Part shown: in pieces, positions 1 through 5,871 of the stretch
Layout of the letters: every line of letters starts with the position of its first letter
How positions within the stretch are numbered: position 1 is the stretch's first letter
Assembly (NCBI GenBank): GCA_023427705.1
Contig: JAEZAL010000136.1
Span: 1-7,626 of the forward strand
Length of the DNA stretch: 7,626 nt
Source of the DNA: Bacillota bacterium
GTDB taxonomy: Bacteria; Bacillota; Clostridia; Clostridiales; Clostridiaceae
Direction: 5' to 3'
Translations under genes and position numbers: made by a program
Notes under the pieces: generated by a model
What the model was told of the DNA's origin: nothing
What the model saw: only the letters and a program-made list of their open reading frames with translations
Databases searched by the model: none

Positions 1-714
1 CTTCTTAAATGCTGGTTTTAATTTTTTTAATTTCTCTATAGTAATATTTTCTTTAATATACTCATCTTTATCAAAAATTAAAGGTTCACCTTTTCTTTCT
101 GGTATCTCAACCTTTACTATTTCTTCATCAAACTTTCCTAACTTTAATGCAGTTTCAGCTTTATTTTGACTCTTAACAGCAAATTCATCTTGTTCTTCTC
201 TCGATATCTTCCACTCATCTGCAATATTTTCTGCTGTTATTCCCATATGATATTTATCAAAAGCATCTAATAAGCCATCTTCAAGCATTGAATCAATTAA
301 TTTTCCATCACCCATTCTTTGTCCAAATCTTGCAGATTTAATTATATATGGTGCATTTGACATACTTTCAGCTCCACCACATAAAATTACATCCGCATCT
401 CCAAGAATTATTTCTTGAGCAGCTAAACTTACTGTTCTTAATCCAGAACCGCAAAGTTTATTTATTGTCATACTTGGAACTTCTACTGGTACTCCAGATT
501 TTATAGCGATTTGTCTTGCTAAATTTTGACCAAGTCCTGTGCTAAGAACATTTCCAATTAAAACTTCATTAATTTCTTTAGGATCTATATTTGCCCTTTT
601 TATAGCTTCCTTAGCGGCAATTACTCCTAAATCAACAGCAGATAATTTAGATAATCCTCCACCAAAGCTTCCTATAGGAGTTCTTACAGCAGATACTATA
701 ACTACTTCTCTCAT
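1..714 (-). CDS. Acetyl-CoA acetyltransferase (thiolase), N-terminal part, cut by window edge
   Basis: The frame read from ATG at 714 gives 238 residues beginning MREVVIVSAVRTPIGSFGGG and runs off the left edge. Type II thiolases are about 390 residues, so roughly 60% is visible. The nucleophile that carries the acyl group is Cys88 in NKLCGSGLRTV. Other family segments seen are GNVLSTGLGQNLARQ (54-68), GGAESMSNAPY (114-124), YHMGITAENIA (155-165) and SREEQDEFA (170-178). The C-terminal His and second Cys needed for activity lie outside the window. The enzyme condenses two acetyl-CoA to acetoacetyl-CoA or cleaves acetoacetyl-CoA back. It closely resembles clostridial ThlA-type enzymes. It follows the reductase gene by 9 nt and is almost certainly co-transcribed with it, so the pair interconvert acetyl-CoA, acetoacetyl-CoA and 3-hydroxybutyryl-CoA. 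The direction in the cell cannot be told from sequence. A longer-chain 3-ketoacyl-CoA thiolase is less likely. Confidence 0.93.
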   Translation of the reverse strand, partial: MREVVIVSAVRTPIGSFGGGLSKLSAVDLGVIAAKEAIKRANIDPKEINEVLIGNVLSTGLGQNLARQIAIKSGVPVEVPSMTINKLCGSGLRTVSLAAQEIILGDADVILCGGAESMSNAPYIIKSARFGQRMGDGKLIDSMLEDGLLDAFDKYHMGITAENIADEWKISREEQDEFAVKSQNKAETALKLGKFDEEIVKVEIPERKGEPLIFDKDEYIKENITIEKLKKLKPAFKK

Positions 715-719
715 AATAT

Positions 720-725
720 CCTCCT
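720..725 (-). promoter_or_regulatory. Thiolase ribosome binding site overlapping the reductase stop codon
   Basis: AGGAGG on the minus strand lies 5 nt before the thiolase ATG at 714. Its first two bases are shared with the TAG stop of the upstream reductase gene (724-726). The arrangement suggests translational coupling of the two enzymes. Confidence 0.8.
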
Positions 726-1446
726 ATAATCTCATTCCACCATTAACAGATAAATTATGACCTGTTATATATGATGACTCATCACTAGCTAAGAATAAAA
801 CTGCATTTGCAATTTCCTCTGGCTCTCCAAGTCTTCCAAGCATAGTTTTTGCTCTCATATTATCTAATACCTTTTCTGGTACAGTTTTCATCATATCAGT
901 ATTTATATATCCTGGTGCTACTGAATTAACTCTTATCTTAGCTCCTTTTCTTGCAAATTCCTTTGCCCAAGTCTTTGTCATTCCTATTACACCTGCTTTA
1001 GTAGCAGCATAATTTGTTTGTCCAACATTTCCATATTCTCCAACTATAGAAGCTATATTTATTATTGAACCTGCTCCATTTTCCATCATATGAGGGCCTA
1101 CTAATTGTGTTATATTAAATAACCCTTTTAAATTCACATTTATTACTAAATCCCACATTTCTTCAGTCATCTTTTGAATTAATGCATCTCTAGTAATTCC
1201 TGCATTATTAACTAAAATATCTACCTTACCAAATTTTTCAGTTATACTATCAAAAAATACTTTTATTCCATTTCTATCAGTAACATTTACTTCATACCCA
1301 TAAATATTTTTATTTTCATATGGCAATTTATTCATATCAACAGCTATTACCTTAGCTCCTTCTCTAGCAAAAGTTTCTGCAATACATCTTCCAATTCCTT
1401 TAGATGCTCCTGTAACTATAGCAACTTTATTTTCTAATCTTAACAT
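724..1446 (-). CDS. fabG: FabG-like short-chain dehydrogenase (acetoacetyl-CoA / 3-oxoacyl reductase)
   Basis: This is a 240-residue classical SDR, the usual length for the family. It has the Rossmann motif TGASKGIG (12-19), NNAG (80-83), and the catalytic tetrad Asn105 (NVNLKG), Ser133, Tyr146 and Lys150 (YAATK). A PG motif (APGYINTDM) and the C-terminal GHNLSVNGGM are typical of FabG. Such enzymes reduce 3-oxoacyl-ACP or acetoacetyl-CoA to the (R)-3-hydroxy thioester, or run in reverse. The position directly before a thiolase and after a CoA-transferase favours a CoA-linked, PhaB-like role over fatty acid synthesis. Asp37 at the end of the second beta strand suggests NAD(H) rather than NADP(H). 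The start is placed at 1446: AGGAG (1458-1454) is 7 nt from this ATG but only 1 nt from the ATG at 1452. The preceding gap holds a probable TetR operator. Confidence 0.9.
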   Translation of the reverse strand: MLRLENKVAIVTGASKGIGRCIAETFAREGAKVIAVDMNKLPYENKNIYGYEVNVTDRNGIKVFFDSITEKFGKVDILVNNAGITRDALIQKMTEEMWDLVINVNLKGLFNITQLVGPHMMENGAGSIINIASIVGEYGNVGQTNYAATKAGVIGMTKTWAKEFARKGAKIRVNSVAPGYINTDMMKTVPEKVLDNMRAKTMLGRLGEPEEIANAVLFLASDESSYITGHNLSVNGGMRL

Positions 1447-1453
1447 ATTCATT

Positions 1454-1458
1454 CTCCT
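1454..1458 (-). promoter_or_regulatory. Ribosome binding site that decides the reductase start
   Basis: AGGAG on the minus strand. It is 7 nt upstream of the ATG at 1446 and 1 nt upstream of the in-frame ATG at 1452. The downstream ATG is therefore the better start, removing two residues from the longest frame. Confidence 0.65.
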
Positions 1459-1465
1459 TTTAAAT

Positions 1466-1483
1466 TGTAAGTACTTACTTACA
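1466..1483. promoter_or_regulatory. Probable TetR-family operator (18-bp inverted repeat)
   Basis: The sequence TGTAAGTACTTACTTACA has two perfect 8-bp arms, TGTAAGTA and TACTTACA, around a 2-bp centre. A second 12-bp palindrome, GTAAGTACTTAC (1467-1478), is nested in it. The size and symmetry are those of TetR/AcrR-type operators. It sits in the 95-nt gap between the tetR stop (1542) and the reductase start (1446), just upstream of the ribosome binding site, where bound repressor would block transcription of fabG and the thiolase gene. I saw no second copy in the window. That the neighbouring TetR binds here is inference from proximity. Confidence 0.65.
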
Positions 1484-1541
1484 TATTTGTTTAAAAAAAT
1501 TAACCTTTTCCATAAGGAATAAGATTAATTAATATTCATTT

Positions 1542-2117
1542 CTATACCTTGTATAAAGAAACGAATTGCTTAGTATGTTCTTCAACTAGTTCTTCCCATT
1601 TTATATTACTAACTGTATAATCTCCTAATATTTCTATTGTAAATGCACCTAGCAAACTATTTATAAGAGTTACAGCCATTATTTCGGGTTCACCTTTAAT
1701 TTTGTTATTTTCCTTTAATTCTTTAAAGTAATCTTTTAAAATACTTATAATTTTCCTAGAAAGCTTAAGCTTTACAAAGTCCCTTTCATTATCTGATAAT
1801 TTCATTTGAACCTTGTATAATTTTGTATTTTGAATTAATAACTTATATATTCTATTTGTAATTATAAACATAGATTCTTCGAAATTTAAATCTTCAGTAT
1901 TCTTTAAAATAGAATCAATTTTAGAATCAATTACATAATATTCTGTGGTAACTTGAAATAAATTGCTTTTAGATCCAAAGTGTCTAAATATCGTTAATTC
2001 ATTAACACCTGCTTCTTCTGCAATTTGTTTAGTAGTTGTAGGATAATACCCCTGCTCTGAAAATAATTTTAATGCTACCTTCATTATTTTTTTACTTGTT
2101 TCATTATTAGATTTCAT
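1542..2117 (-). CDS. TetR/AcrR-family transcriptional regulator
   Basis: A 191-residue protein with an N-terminal TetR DNA-binding domain of about 55 residues. Helix 1 is KKIMKVALKLFSEQGY (9-24) and the helix-turn-helix is TTKQIAEEAGVNELTIFRHF (28-47), followed by GSKSNLF. The rest is an all-helical, poorly conserved region that should bind the effector and dimerise. The frame opens upstream with a TTG at 2153, but the start is placed at ATG 2117 because AGGAG (2130-2126) is 8 nt before it. It lies 60 nt after the hydrolase gene and 95 nt before the reductase gene, all in the same direction, so it is probably inside the operon it controls. The 18-bp inverted repeat at 1466-1483 is its likely target. 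A thioester or free acid of the local pathway is a plausible effector, by analogy with FadR/PsrA-type TetR proteins. This is not visible in the sequence. Confidence 0.9.
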   Translation of the reverse strand: MKSNNETSKKIMKVALKLFSEQGYYPTTTKQIAEEAGVNELTIFRHFGSKSNLFQVTTEYYVIDSKIDSILKNTEDLNFEESMFIITNRIYKLLIQNTKLYKVQMKLSDNERDFVKLKLSRKIISILKDYFKELKENNKIKGEPEIMAVTLINSLLGAFTIEILGDYTVSNIKWEELVEEHTKQFVSLYKV

Positions 2118-2177
2118 ATTAATATCTCCTTTATTACCATTTAGAGCAAGCAACTCCTCACATTTCCATCAATAATA

Positions 2178-2993
2178 TTATACTATTTTTGTAAAACTAA
2201 CAATAGATAAAAAACCTTTTATTATAGATAAGAATTCTATTGGTTTTTCATACATAGATGCATGACCTGAATCCTTAATCATAATATAAGTTGAATCCTT
2301 AATTTTATCTTTAATGAATTCTTGTTCATTTGCTGGTGTAATAAAATCATATTCACTACTTACAACTAAAGTCTTTGAACTTATTTTATCAATATGACTT
2401 CTTACATCATAACCTTCTGCACTTTCTATTAATCTTATCATTGCCTTTAAAAACTCTTCGTTAAAAACATTGTATAAAAATTCTTTTCTTTTATTCATCC
2501 ATTCTATATTTTTAGTATAAAAACTTGGTGAATATATTATAGGTATAGTTACATTATAGAAAGCTTCTCCATTATTATATTCTGCTGCATTAATCCATCC
2601 CCTACCTATATCTTGTAACCAAGGATTTGTATAGCTTGTAGTATTAAATAATAAAAGCTTACTTATATACTCTTCATATTTTATAGCAAACTGTAAAGCA
2701 ACTTCTCCACCATAAGAAATACCAAAAAGATTAATCTTAGTTAGTTTTAATTCATCTATTACTGCTTTAACTACTTCTACTTGGATATCTTGTTTATAGC
2801 TTTCATCCATCTTATCGGATTTCCCTTGATCTAAAAAATCTAAAAGTATAAGTTTATTATTTTTAGAAAGTTCTTCTACAAATACTTGCCAACTTCCATG
2901 AGACATCATTATTCCATTTAGAATTACTAATGGTTCCCCATCTCCATAAACTTCATAATATATATTTTTATTTTTATAACTTACATATGGCAT
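2178..2993 (-). CDS. Alpha/beta-hydrolase-fold protein (esterase, lactonase or thioesterase type)
   Basis: A 271-residue single-domain alpha/beta hydrolase. The catalytic triad is visible: Ser93 in the nucleophile elbow GISYGGE (91-97), Asp216 in SSEYDFITP (212-220), and His244 in DSGHASMYEKP (241-251). The LDFLDQGKSD segment (51-60) matches the family DxxGxGxS loop. The oxyanion region reads ILNGIMMSHGSW (24-35). There is no signal peptide, so it acts in the cytoplasm. It follows the CoA-transferase by 16 nt with an AGAGGTG ribosome binding site before ATG 2993, so the two are co-transcribed. Hydrolysis of an ester, lactone, short oligoester or acyl-CoA feeding the neighbouring CoA enzymes is plausible. 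The sequence alone does not fix the substrate, since the fold includes 3-oxoadipate enol-lactonase-like and ring-cleavage hydrolases. Confidence 0.85.
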   Translation of the reverse strand: MPYVSYKNKNIYYEVYGDGEPLVILNGIMMSHGSWQVFVEELSKNNKLILLDFLDQGKSDKMDESYKQDIQVEVVKAVIDELKLTKINLFGISYGGEVALQFAIKYEEYISKLLLFNTTSYTNPWLQDIGRGWINAAEYNNGEAFYNVTIPIIYSPSFYTKNIEWMNKRKEFLYNVFNEEFLKAMIRLIESAEGYDVRSHIDKISSKTLVVSSEYDFITPANEQEFIKDKIKDSTYIMIKDSGHASMYEKPIEFLSIIKGFLSIVSFTKIV

Positions 2994-3009
2994 ATTAACA
3001 CCTCTACTT

Positions 3010-4344
3010 CTAATAAATTAGACCTAGTTCTTTTGCTTTAATTAATAATTCATCTCTGAATTTAGGATGAGCTATCTCAATTAATTTATAAACTCTTTCT
3101 TTAATAGTAGTTCCCCTTAGTTCTGCAATTCCATATTCAGTAACTACCATATCAACATCATTTCTTGATAAACTTACAGCTGCTCCTGGCTTCAAAAATG
3201 GAACTATCTTAGAAATCTCTTCTTTTTCACCAGTTTCTTTATTTCTTACCATAGCTGTAGAGTATAAAGCTATAAAAGAACGTCCATTCTTTGATATTTG
3301 TGCACCTATAGCTGTATCTGCTTGTCCACCCGTTCCACTAAATTGCATTGTTCCAATTGACTCTGAAGCACATTGTCCAGTTAAATCTATTTCTATAGTA
3401 GTATTAATTGAAACTTGATTATCATTTTGACTAATTACATATGGATTATTTGTCCAATGTCCATCCATTATCATAATTGATGGGTTATCATCTAAGAATT
3501 CATAAAGCTCTTTTGTTCCAAGAGCAAAAGCTGCAACATGCTTTCCCTTATAGAAATTCTTTTTCTTGCCTGTAATAACTCCTGCTTTCACTAATTTCAT
3601 CATTCCTGTAGTAAACATTTCTGTATGAATCCCTAAATCCTTCTTGTCAATTAGTGATGCTGCAACTGCATTTGGTATACCCCCTATTCCAAGTTGTATA
3701 CAATCTCCATCATTAATTCTTTCTGCAATAAACTTTCCAATTAATAAATCTTTTTCATTAGGTTCTACATCAATTAGTGCAGGAACTTCATAATCGGTTT
3801 CAATAACATAATCTATATCACTTATGTGTACTTCTACATCTCCAAATGTTCGTGGATAATTCTTATTAATTTCAAGTATTACTAAATCTGATTCTTCCAT
3901 CATTCTTTTTTCATATACATTACTTAACGATAATGATAAGTATCCATGCTTATCTGGTGGAGTTGCTGTCCCAATATAAATATTAGTTTTCTTATGGTGC
4001 ATTCTTTTAATAGCTGCTAAATGAAGGTGATTTGGTATAAAAGATATATTACCATTCTTATGCCCTTTTCTCATAGCTGCTGTGTAAAACCATCCATCCA
4101 TGCTAAATGAATCTTTATATTCTTCATTAGTGAAGTACTCAGCCATTTCCATTGGTAAACAAGTAGTAACTGTTACATCTTTTACTTTATTTGCTATCTT
4201 ATGTAGATTACTTAAAATTTCCTTTGGTTCTGCTGATCCTAAGCCAGAAACTATTACATCACCACTATTAATTAAGTTTAAAGCCTTATCAACAGTTATA
4301 TATTTTCCACTAATTAACTCTTTTGATTTAATTGTCTCTAACAT
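3010..4344 (-). CDS. Acetyl-CoA hydrolase/transferase-family CoA-transferase (4-hydroxybutyrate / butyryl-CoA:acetate type)
   Basis: A 444-residue protein of the usual length for the single-chain acetyl-CoA hydrolase/transferase family, which includes Cat2/AbfT-type enzymes. The N-terminal domain has the GLGSAEP loop (34-40). The central QLGIGGIPNAV (217-227) is followed by LGIHTEM, whose Glu242 is at the position expected for the catalytic glutamate that forms the glutamyl-CoA intermediate. The C-terminal domain carries GQCASES (323-329), the glycine-rich FSGTGGQAD (335-343), and VVTEYGIAELRG (400-411). Such enzymes move CoA from acetyl-CoA or another donor to a short carboxylic acid in the cytoplasm, activating it without ATP. 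GGGAGG (4356-4351) lies 6 nt before ATG 4344. A MITE-like insertion ends 13 nt further upstream. The gene heads the hydrolase-tetR-reductase-thiolase string. The acyl substrate is not determined; 3- or 4-hydroxybutyrate, butyrate or propionate are possible, and succinyl-CoA:acetate transfer is an alternative. Confidence 0.88.
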   Translation of the reverse strand: MLETIKSKELISGKYITVDKALNLINSGDVIVSGLGSAEPKEILSNLHKIANKVKDVTVTTCLPMEMAEYFTNEEYKDSFSMDGWFYTAAMRKGHKNGNISFIPNHLHLAAIKRMHHKKTNIYIGTATPPDKHGYLSLSLSNVYEKRMMEESDLVILEINKNYPRTFGDVEVHISDIDYVIETDYEVPALIDVEPNEKDLLIGKFIAERINDGDCIQLGIGGIPNAVAASLIDKKDLGIHTEMFTTGMMKLVKAGVITGKKKNFYKGKHVAAFALGTKELYEFLDDNPSIMIMDGHWTNNPYVISQNDNQVSINTTIEIDLTGQCASESIGTMQFSGTGGQADTAIGAQISKNGRSFIALYSTAMVRNKETGEKEEISKIVPFLKPGAAVSLSRNDVDMVVTEYGIAELRGTTIKERVYKLIEIAHPKFRDELLIKAKELGLIY

Positions 4345-4350
4345 ATTAAA

Positions 4351-4356
4351 CCTCCC
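4351..4356 (-). promoter_or_regulatory. CoA-transferase ribosome binding site next to the insertion
   Basis: GGGAGG on the minus strand is 6 nt before the ATG at 4344. Only one base separates it from the left direct repeat of the inserted element (4358-4365), so the insertion spared the ribosome binding site but displaced everything upstream of it. Confidence 0.75.
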
Positions 4357-4357
4357 A

Positions 4358-4365
4358 TTAATTTT
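4358..4365. repeat. Target-site duplication, left copy (TTAATTTT)
   Basis: An 8-bp direct repeat abutting the GTG terminus of the MITE-like element. It is identical to the right copy at 4535-4542. The AT-rich sequence makes a chance match less surprising, but both copies sit exactly at the element ends. Confidence 0.75.
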
Positions 4366-4378
4366 GTGCTACCACAAA

Positions 4379-4406
4379 ATTATGAATGTAGAATGTAGAA
4401 TGTAAA
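4379..4406 (-). promoter_or_regulatory. Possible outward promoter within the element, facing the CoA-transferase gene
   Basis: On the minus strand TTTACA (4406-4401) is followed after 16 nt by CATAAT (4384-4379). Each hexamer matches the sigma-A consensus at five of six positions. Transcription would start near 4372, giving a leader of about 28 nt that includes the ribosome binding site. The site lies downstream of the terminator-like hairpin and so could replace an operon promoter lost to the insertion. In AT-rich DNA such matches arise by chance, so this is tentative. Confidence 0.38.
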
Positions 4407-4411
4407 ATGTA
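4384..4411. repeat. 7-bp minisatellite, about four units (GAATGTA)
   Basis: Three exact tandem GAATGTA units (4384-4404) are followed by one AAATGTA (4405-4411), inside the left arm of the MITE-like element. Related inverted units (TTTACATTC, TTCATTCTTT) fill the right arm (4477-4514), letting the arms pair imperfectly. The copy number may vary between strains. Confidence 0.8.
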
Positions 4412-4422
4412 GAATTATTGAT

Positions 4423-4441
4423 GTAATTTGTTCCAAATTAC
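4423..4441. repeat. Inverted repeat with 8-bp perfect arms inside the element
   Basis: GTAATTTG and CAAATTAC flank the 3-nt loop TTC. It is AT-rich, with no T-tract following on the minus strand, so it is not a terminator. It lies between the minisatellite and the terminator-like hairpin and is probably part of the element's folded structure. Confidence 0.6.
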
Positions 4442-4456
4442 TAAAAATATATTTCC

Positions 4457-4477
4457 AAAAACTCCAAAGGAGTTTTT
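4457..4477. terminator. Bidirectional intrinsic terminator-like hairpin within the element
   Basis: Perfect 9-bp arms AAAAACTCC and GGAGTTTTT flank a 3-nt loop. Read on either strand the CTCC/GGAG core is followed by five T residues, so it could end transcripts in both directions. On the minus strand it lies 68 nt after the livK stop and would end the transporter transcript before the CoA-transferase gene. The stem holds only four G-C pairs, so some read-through is likely. Confidence 0.62.
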
Positions 4478-4534
4478 ACATTCATTTTACATTCTTTCAT
4501 TTCTTCATTCTTTCATTATATTATGTGGTATCAC

Positions 4535-4542
4535 TTAATTTT
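4535..4542. repeat. Target-site duplication, right copy (TTAATTTT)
   Basis: An 8-bp direct repeat immediately after the CAC terminus of the MITE-like element, identical to 4358-4365. Two bases separate it from the livK stop codon. Confidence 0.75.
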
Positions 4543-4544
4543 TA

Positions 4545-5747
4545 CTAGTTTCCTAATATAGTATCAATATTTTTGAATCCAACATAAGGCATCCATCCTG
4601 TTGGACTTGTTAAATCCATTTTAGCTAGTGACATTTCTTGAGTTCCAAGTCTCTTTCCATTAGCAAAATCTATCATTCCACCAAACGGATTTTCTATTGG
4701 TTCCTTTTCCATAGCAGCTATATAGTTTTCCCAAGTTATTTCGCCTTCAACTTTTTCTAAACCTTTAACAAAGAAGTCTGCAGCTATCCAACCTGTCATA
4801 GCATAAGCATTTGCAGCAAATTCTTCTGGAACTGTACTTGCAAATTCTTGCATTGCTGGTTTAGTAACATCTACCCATGAATTTCCATAGATATCAAATT
4901 TATCAGCAACATCTGCTTTAACTAAATCAACCATAGTTTTATCAACATTTACGTAAGTAGTAATAGCTGGTTTAGTATTTCCTTGTTTAGCTAATTCTTT
5001 AGCTATTTGTGGGAAAGTACCTTGAATTCCAGCGATAATAACTACATCTACATCTGCATTCTTAATTTTTGTAACTGCTGATGAAACGTCTTCTGCACCT
5101 GGAGCAACTTGCTCACTAACAACTTCCACTCCACCAATATTTTTTGCTTCTGTTTCAATACCCTTGATTAAATCTTTACCAGCATCATCATTAGTGTAGA
5201 TAACACCTATCTTATCTGCTTTAAATTCTCCCTTTGCCCAAGCTGTCATAATACGTCCTTCCATTGGGTATACTGGTTGAACTGGGAAAATATTATCTCC
5301 TTCTCCCTTTGTTGCATTTTCGTTATATAATATTCCTGTTCCTGTTGCAAAATAAACTGCAGGTATTCCTATTTCTTTAAGATCATCTAATGTTGCTCCT
5401 ACTACTGGAGTACCAAAATGTCCAACAACAGCAAATACTTTATCGTCATTTACTAATTTATCTAATGCAGCTTTTCCCTTTTCAGGATTAAACTCATCAT
5501 CTGTGTGAACAAATTCTATTGTTCTTCCATTTACTCCGCCTTTTTCATTTACCATTTTAAAATAAGCTTCTATACCAGCATTAAATGGAACTCCTACTGG
5601 AGCAAAAGCTCCTGACGTAGCAGCACTATTACCTACTTTTATTGTAGTATCAGTAACCCCTTGTGCTGCCTCTTCCTTTTTACCACATCCTGCAAAAGCC
5701 ATAGTTAGAGTAAGTGAAGCTAAAAGTAATGCAATTTTCTTTCTCAT
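4545..5747 (-). CDS. LivK-type substrate-binding lipoprotein of an ABC importer
   Basis: A 400-residue periplasmic-binding-protein-like I family protein (Leu/Ile/Val-binding type) that captures substrate outside the membrane for the adjacent Liv-type transporter. The N-terminus is a lipoprotein signal: MRKK, a hydrophobic stretch, then FAGC with the lipidated Cys at 21, followed by GKKEEAA. The start is ATG 5747 because GGAGGG (5760-5755) is 7 nt before it; the longer frame opens with TTG at 5762. Family features include AATSGAFAPVG near 43-53, GGVNGR (70-75) and GWIAADFFVKGL near the C-terminus. The first ligand-pocket segments read GHFGTPVVGA (109-118) and YFATGTG (132-138) instead of the serine/threonine-rich loops of LivJ, resembling a subgroup associated with other carboxylates. 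A ligand other than an amino acid is therefore possible. It follows livF by 124 nt, an unusual last place in such operons. Confidence 0.87.
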   Translation of the reverse strand: MRKKIALLLASLTLTMAFAGCGKKEEAAQGVTDTTIKVGNSAATSGAFAPVGVPFNAGIEAYFKMVNEKGGVNGRTIEFVHTDDEFNPEKGKAALDKLVNDDKVFAVVGHFGTPVVGATLDDLKEIGIPAVYFATGTGILYNENATKGEGDNIFPVQPVYPMEGRIMTAWAKGEFKADKIGVIYTNDDAGKDLIKGIETEAKNIGGVEVVSEQVAPGAEDVSSAVTKIKNADVDVVIIAGIQGTFPQIAKELAKQGNTKPAITTYVNVDKTMVDLVKADVADKFDIYGNSWVDVTKPAMQEFASTVPEEFAANAYAMTGWIAADFFVKGLEKVEGEITWENYIAAMEKEPIENPFGGMIDFANGKRLGTQEMSLAKMDLTSPTGWMPYVGFKNIDTILGN

Positions 5748-5754
5748 AAATTTT

Positions 5755-5760
5755 CCCTCC
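5755..5760 (-). promoter_or_regulatory. livK ribosome binding site that decides the start
   Basis: GGAGGG on the minus strand lies 7 nt before ATG 5747 and overlaps the upstream in-frame TTG (5762-5760). The TTG is therefore ruled out, and the signal peptide begins at MRKKI. Confidence 0.8.
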
Positions 5761-5871
5761 AAATTTTATTTTTATTTTATGTTAATTTTATTGTGTACTT
5801 TAATGAATTTATAAAAGATTACTCTCTTAATAAATTTAAATTATTTCCTAAGTCTTTGATTTATTATCTCT

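Larger units (their letters stand above)
4366..4534. mobile_element. MITE-like non-coding insertion element, 169 bp
   Basis: The ends are imperfect terminal inverted repeats. The left reads GTGCTACCACAAAATT and the right, on the opposite strand, GTGATACCACATAATA, with 13 of 16 positions identical. The similarity continues inward through AATG-rich arms, for example AGAATGTAAAATG on both sides. Perfect 8-bp direct repeats TTAATTTT flank it at 4358-4365 and 4535-4542, as expected for a target-site duplication. The terminal 10 bp is itself nearly palindromic (consensus GTGGTACCAC). It contains no open reading frame of its own, so any movement would depend on a transposase elsewhere; I cannot assign a transposase family. 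Inside are a 7-bp minisatellite, a 19-bp hairpin and a terminator-like hairpin. It fills nearly all of the 200-nt gap between livK and the CoA-transferase gene. AATG-rich intergenic repeats of this general look occur in clostridial genomes. Confidence 0.78.

Noticed and set aside
539..760. Plus-strand open frame of 73 codons
   Set aside because: It lies antisense over the thiolase start and reductase end, both strongly supported by motifs. Its protein has no recognisable features.
1508..1519. Small hairpin TTCC-ATAA-GGAA after tetR as a terminator
   Set aside because: The stem is only 4 bp, and the T-run on the minus strand starts several bases after it. It is too weak to call a terminator.
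2118..2153. N-terminal extension of the TetR protein from a TTG codon
   Set aside because: The strong ribosome binding site AGGAG at 2130-2126 lies inside this stretch, 8 nt before ATG 2117. The extension resembles no TetR N-terminus.
4100..4405. Plus-strand open frame of 101 codons
   Set aside because: It is antisense to the well-supported CoA-transferase N-terminus and ends in the minisatellite. No ribosome binding site or family motif was seen.
4423..4441. 19-bp hairpin as a second terminator
   Set aside because: The arms are nearly all A-T pairs and no T-tract follows on the minus strand, so it is listed only as an inverted repeat.
4384..4514. CRISPR-like spaced repeats in the AATG-rich arms
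   Set aside because: The units are 7 bp, tandem with no spacers, and are part of the inverted arms of a small element. No cas genes are present.
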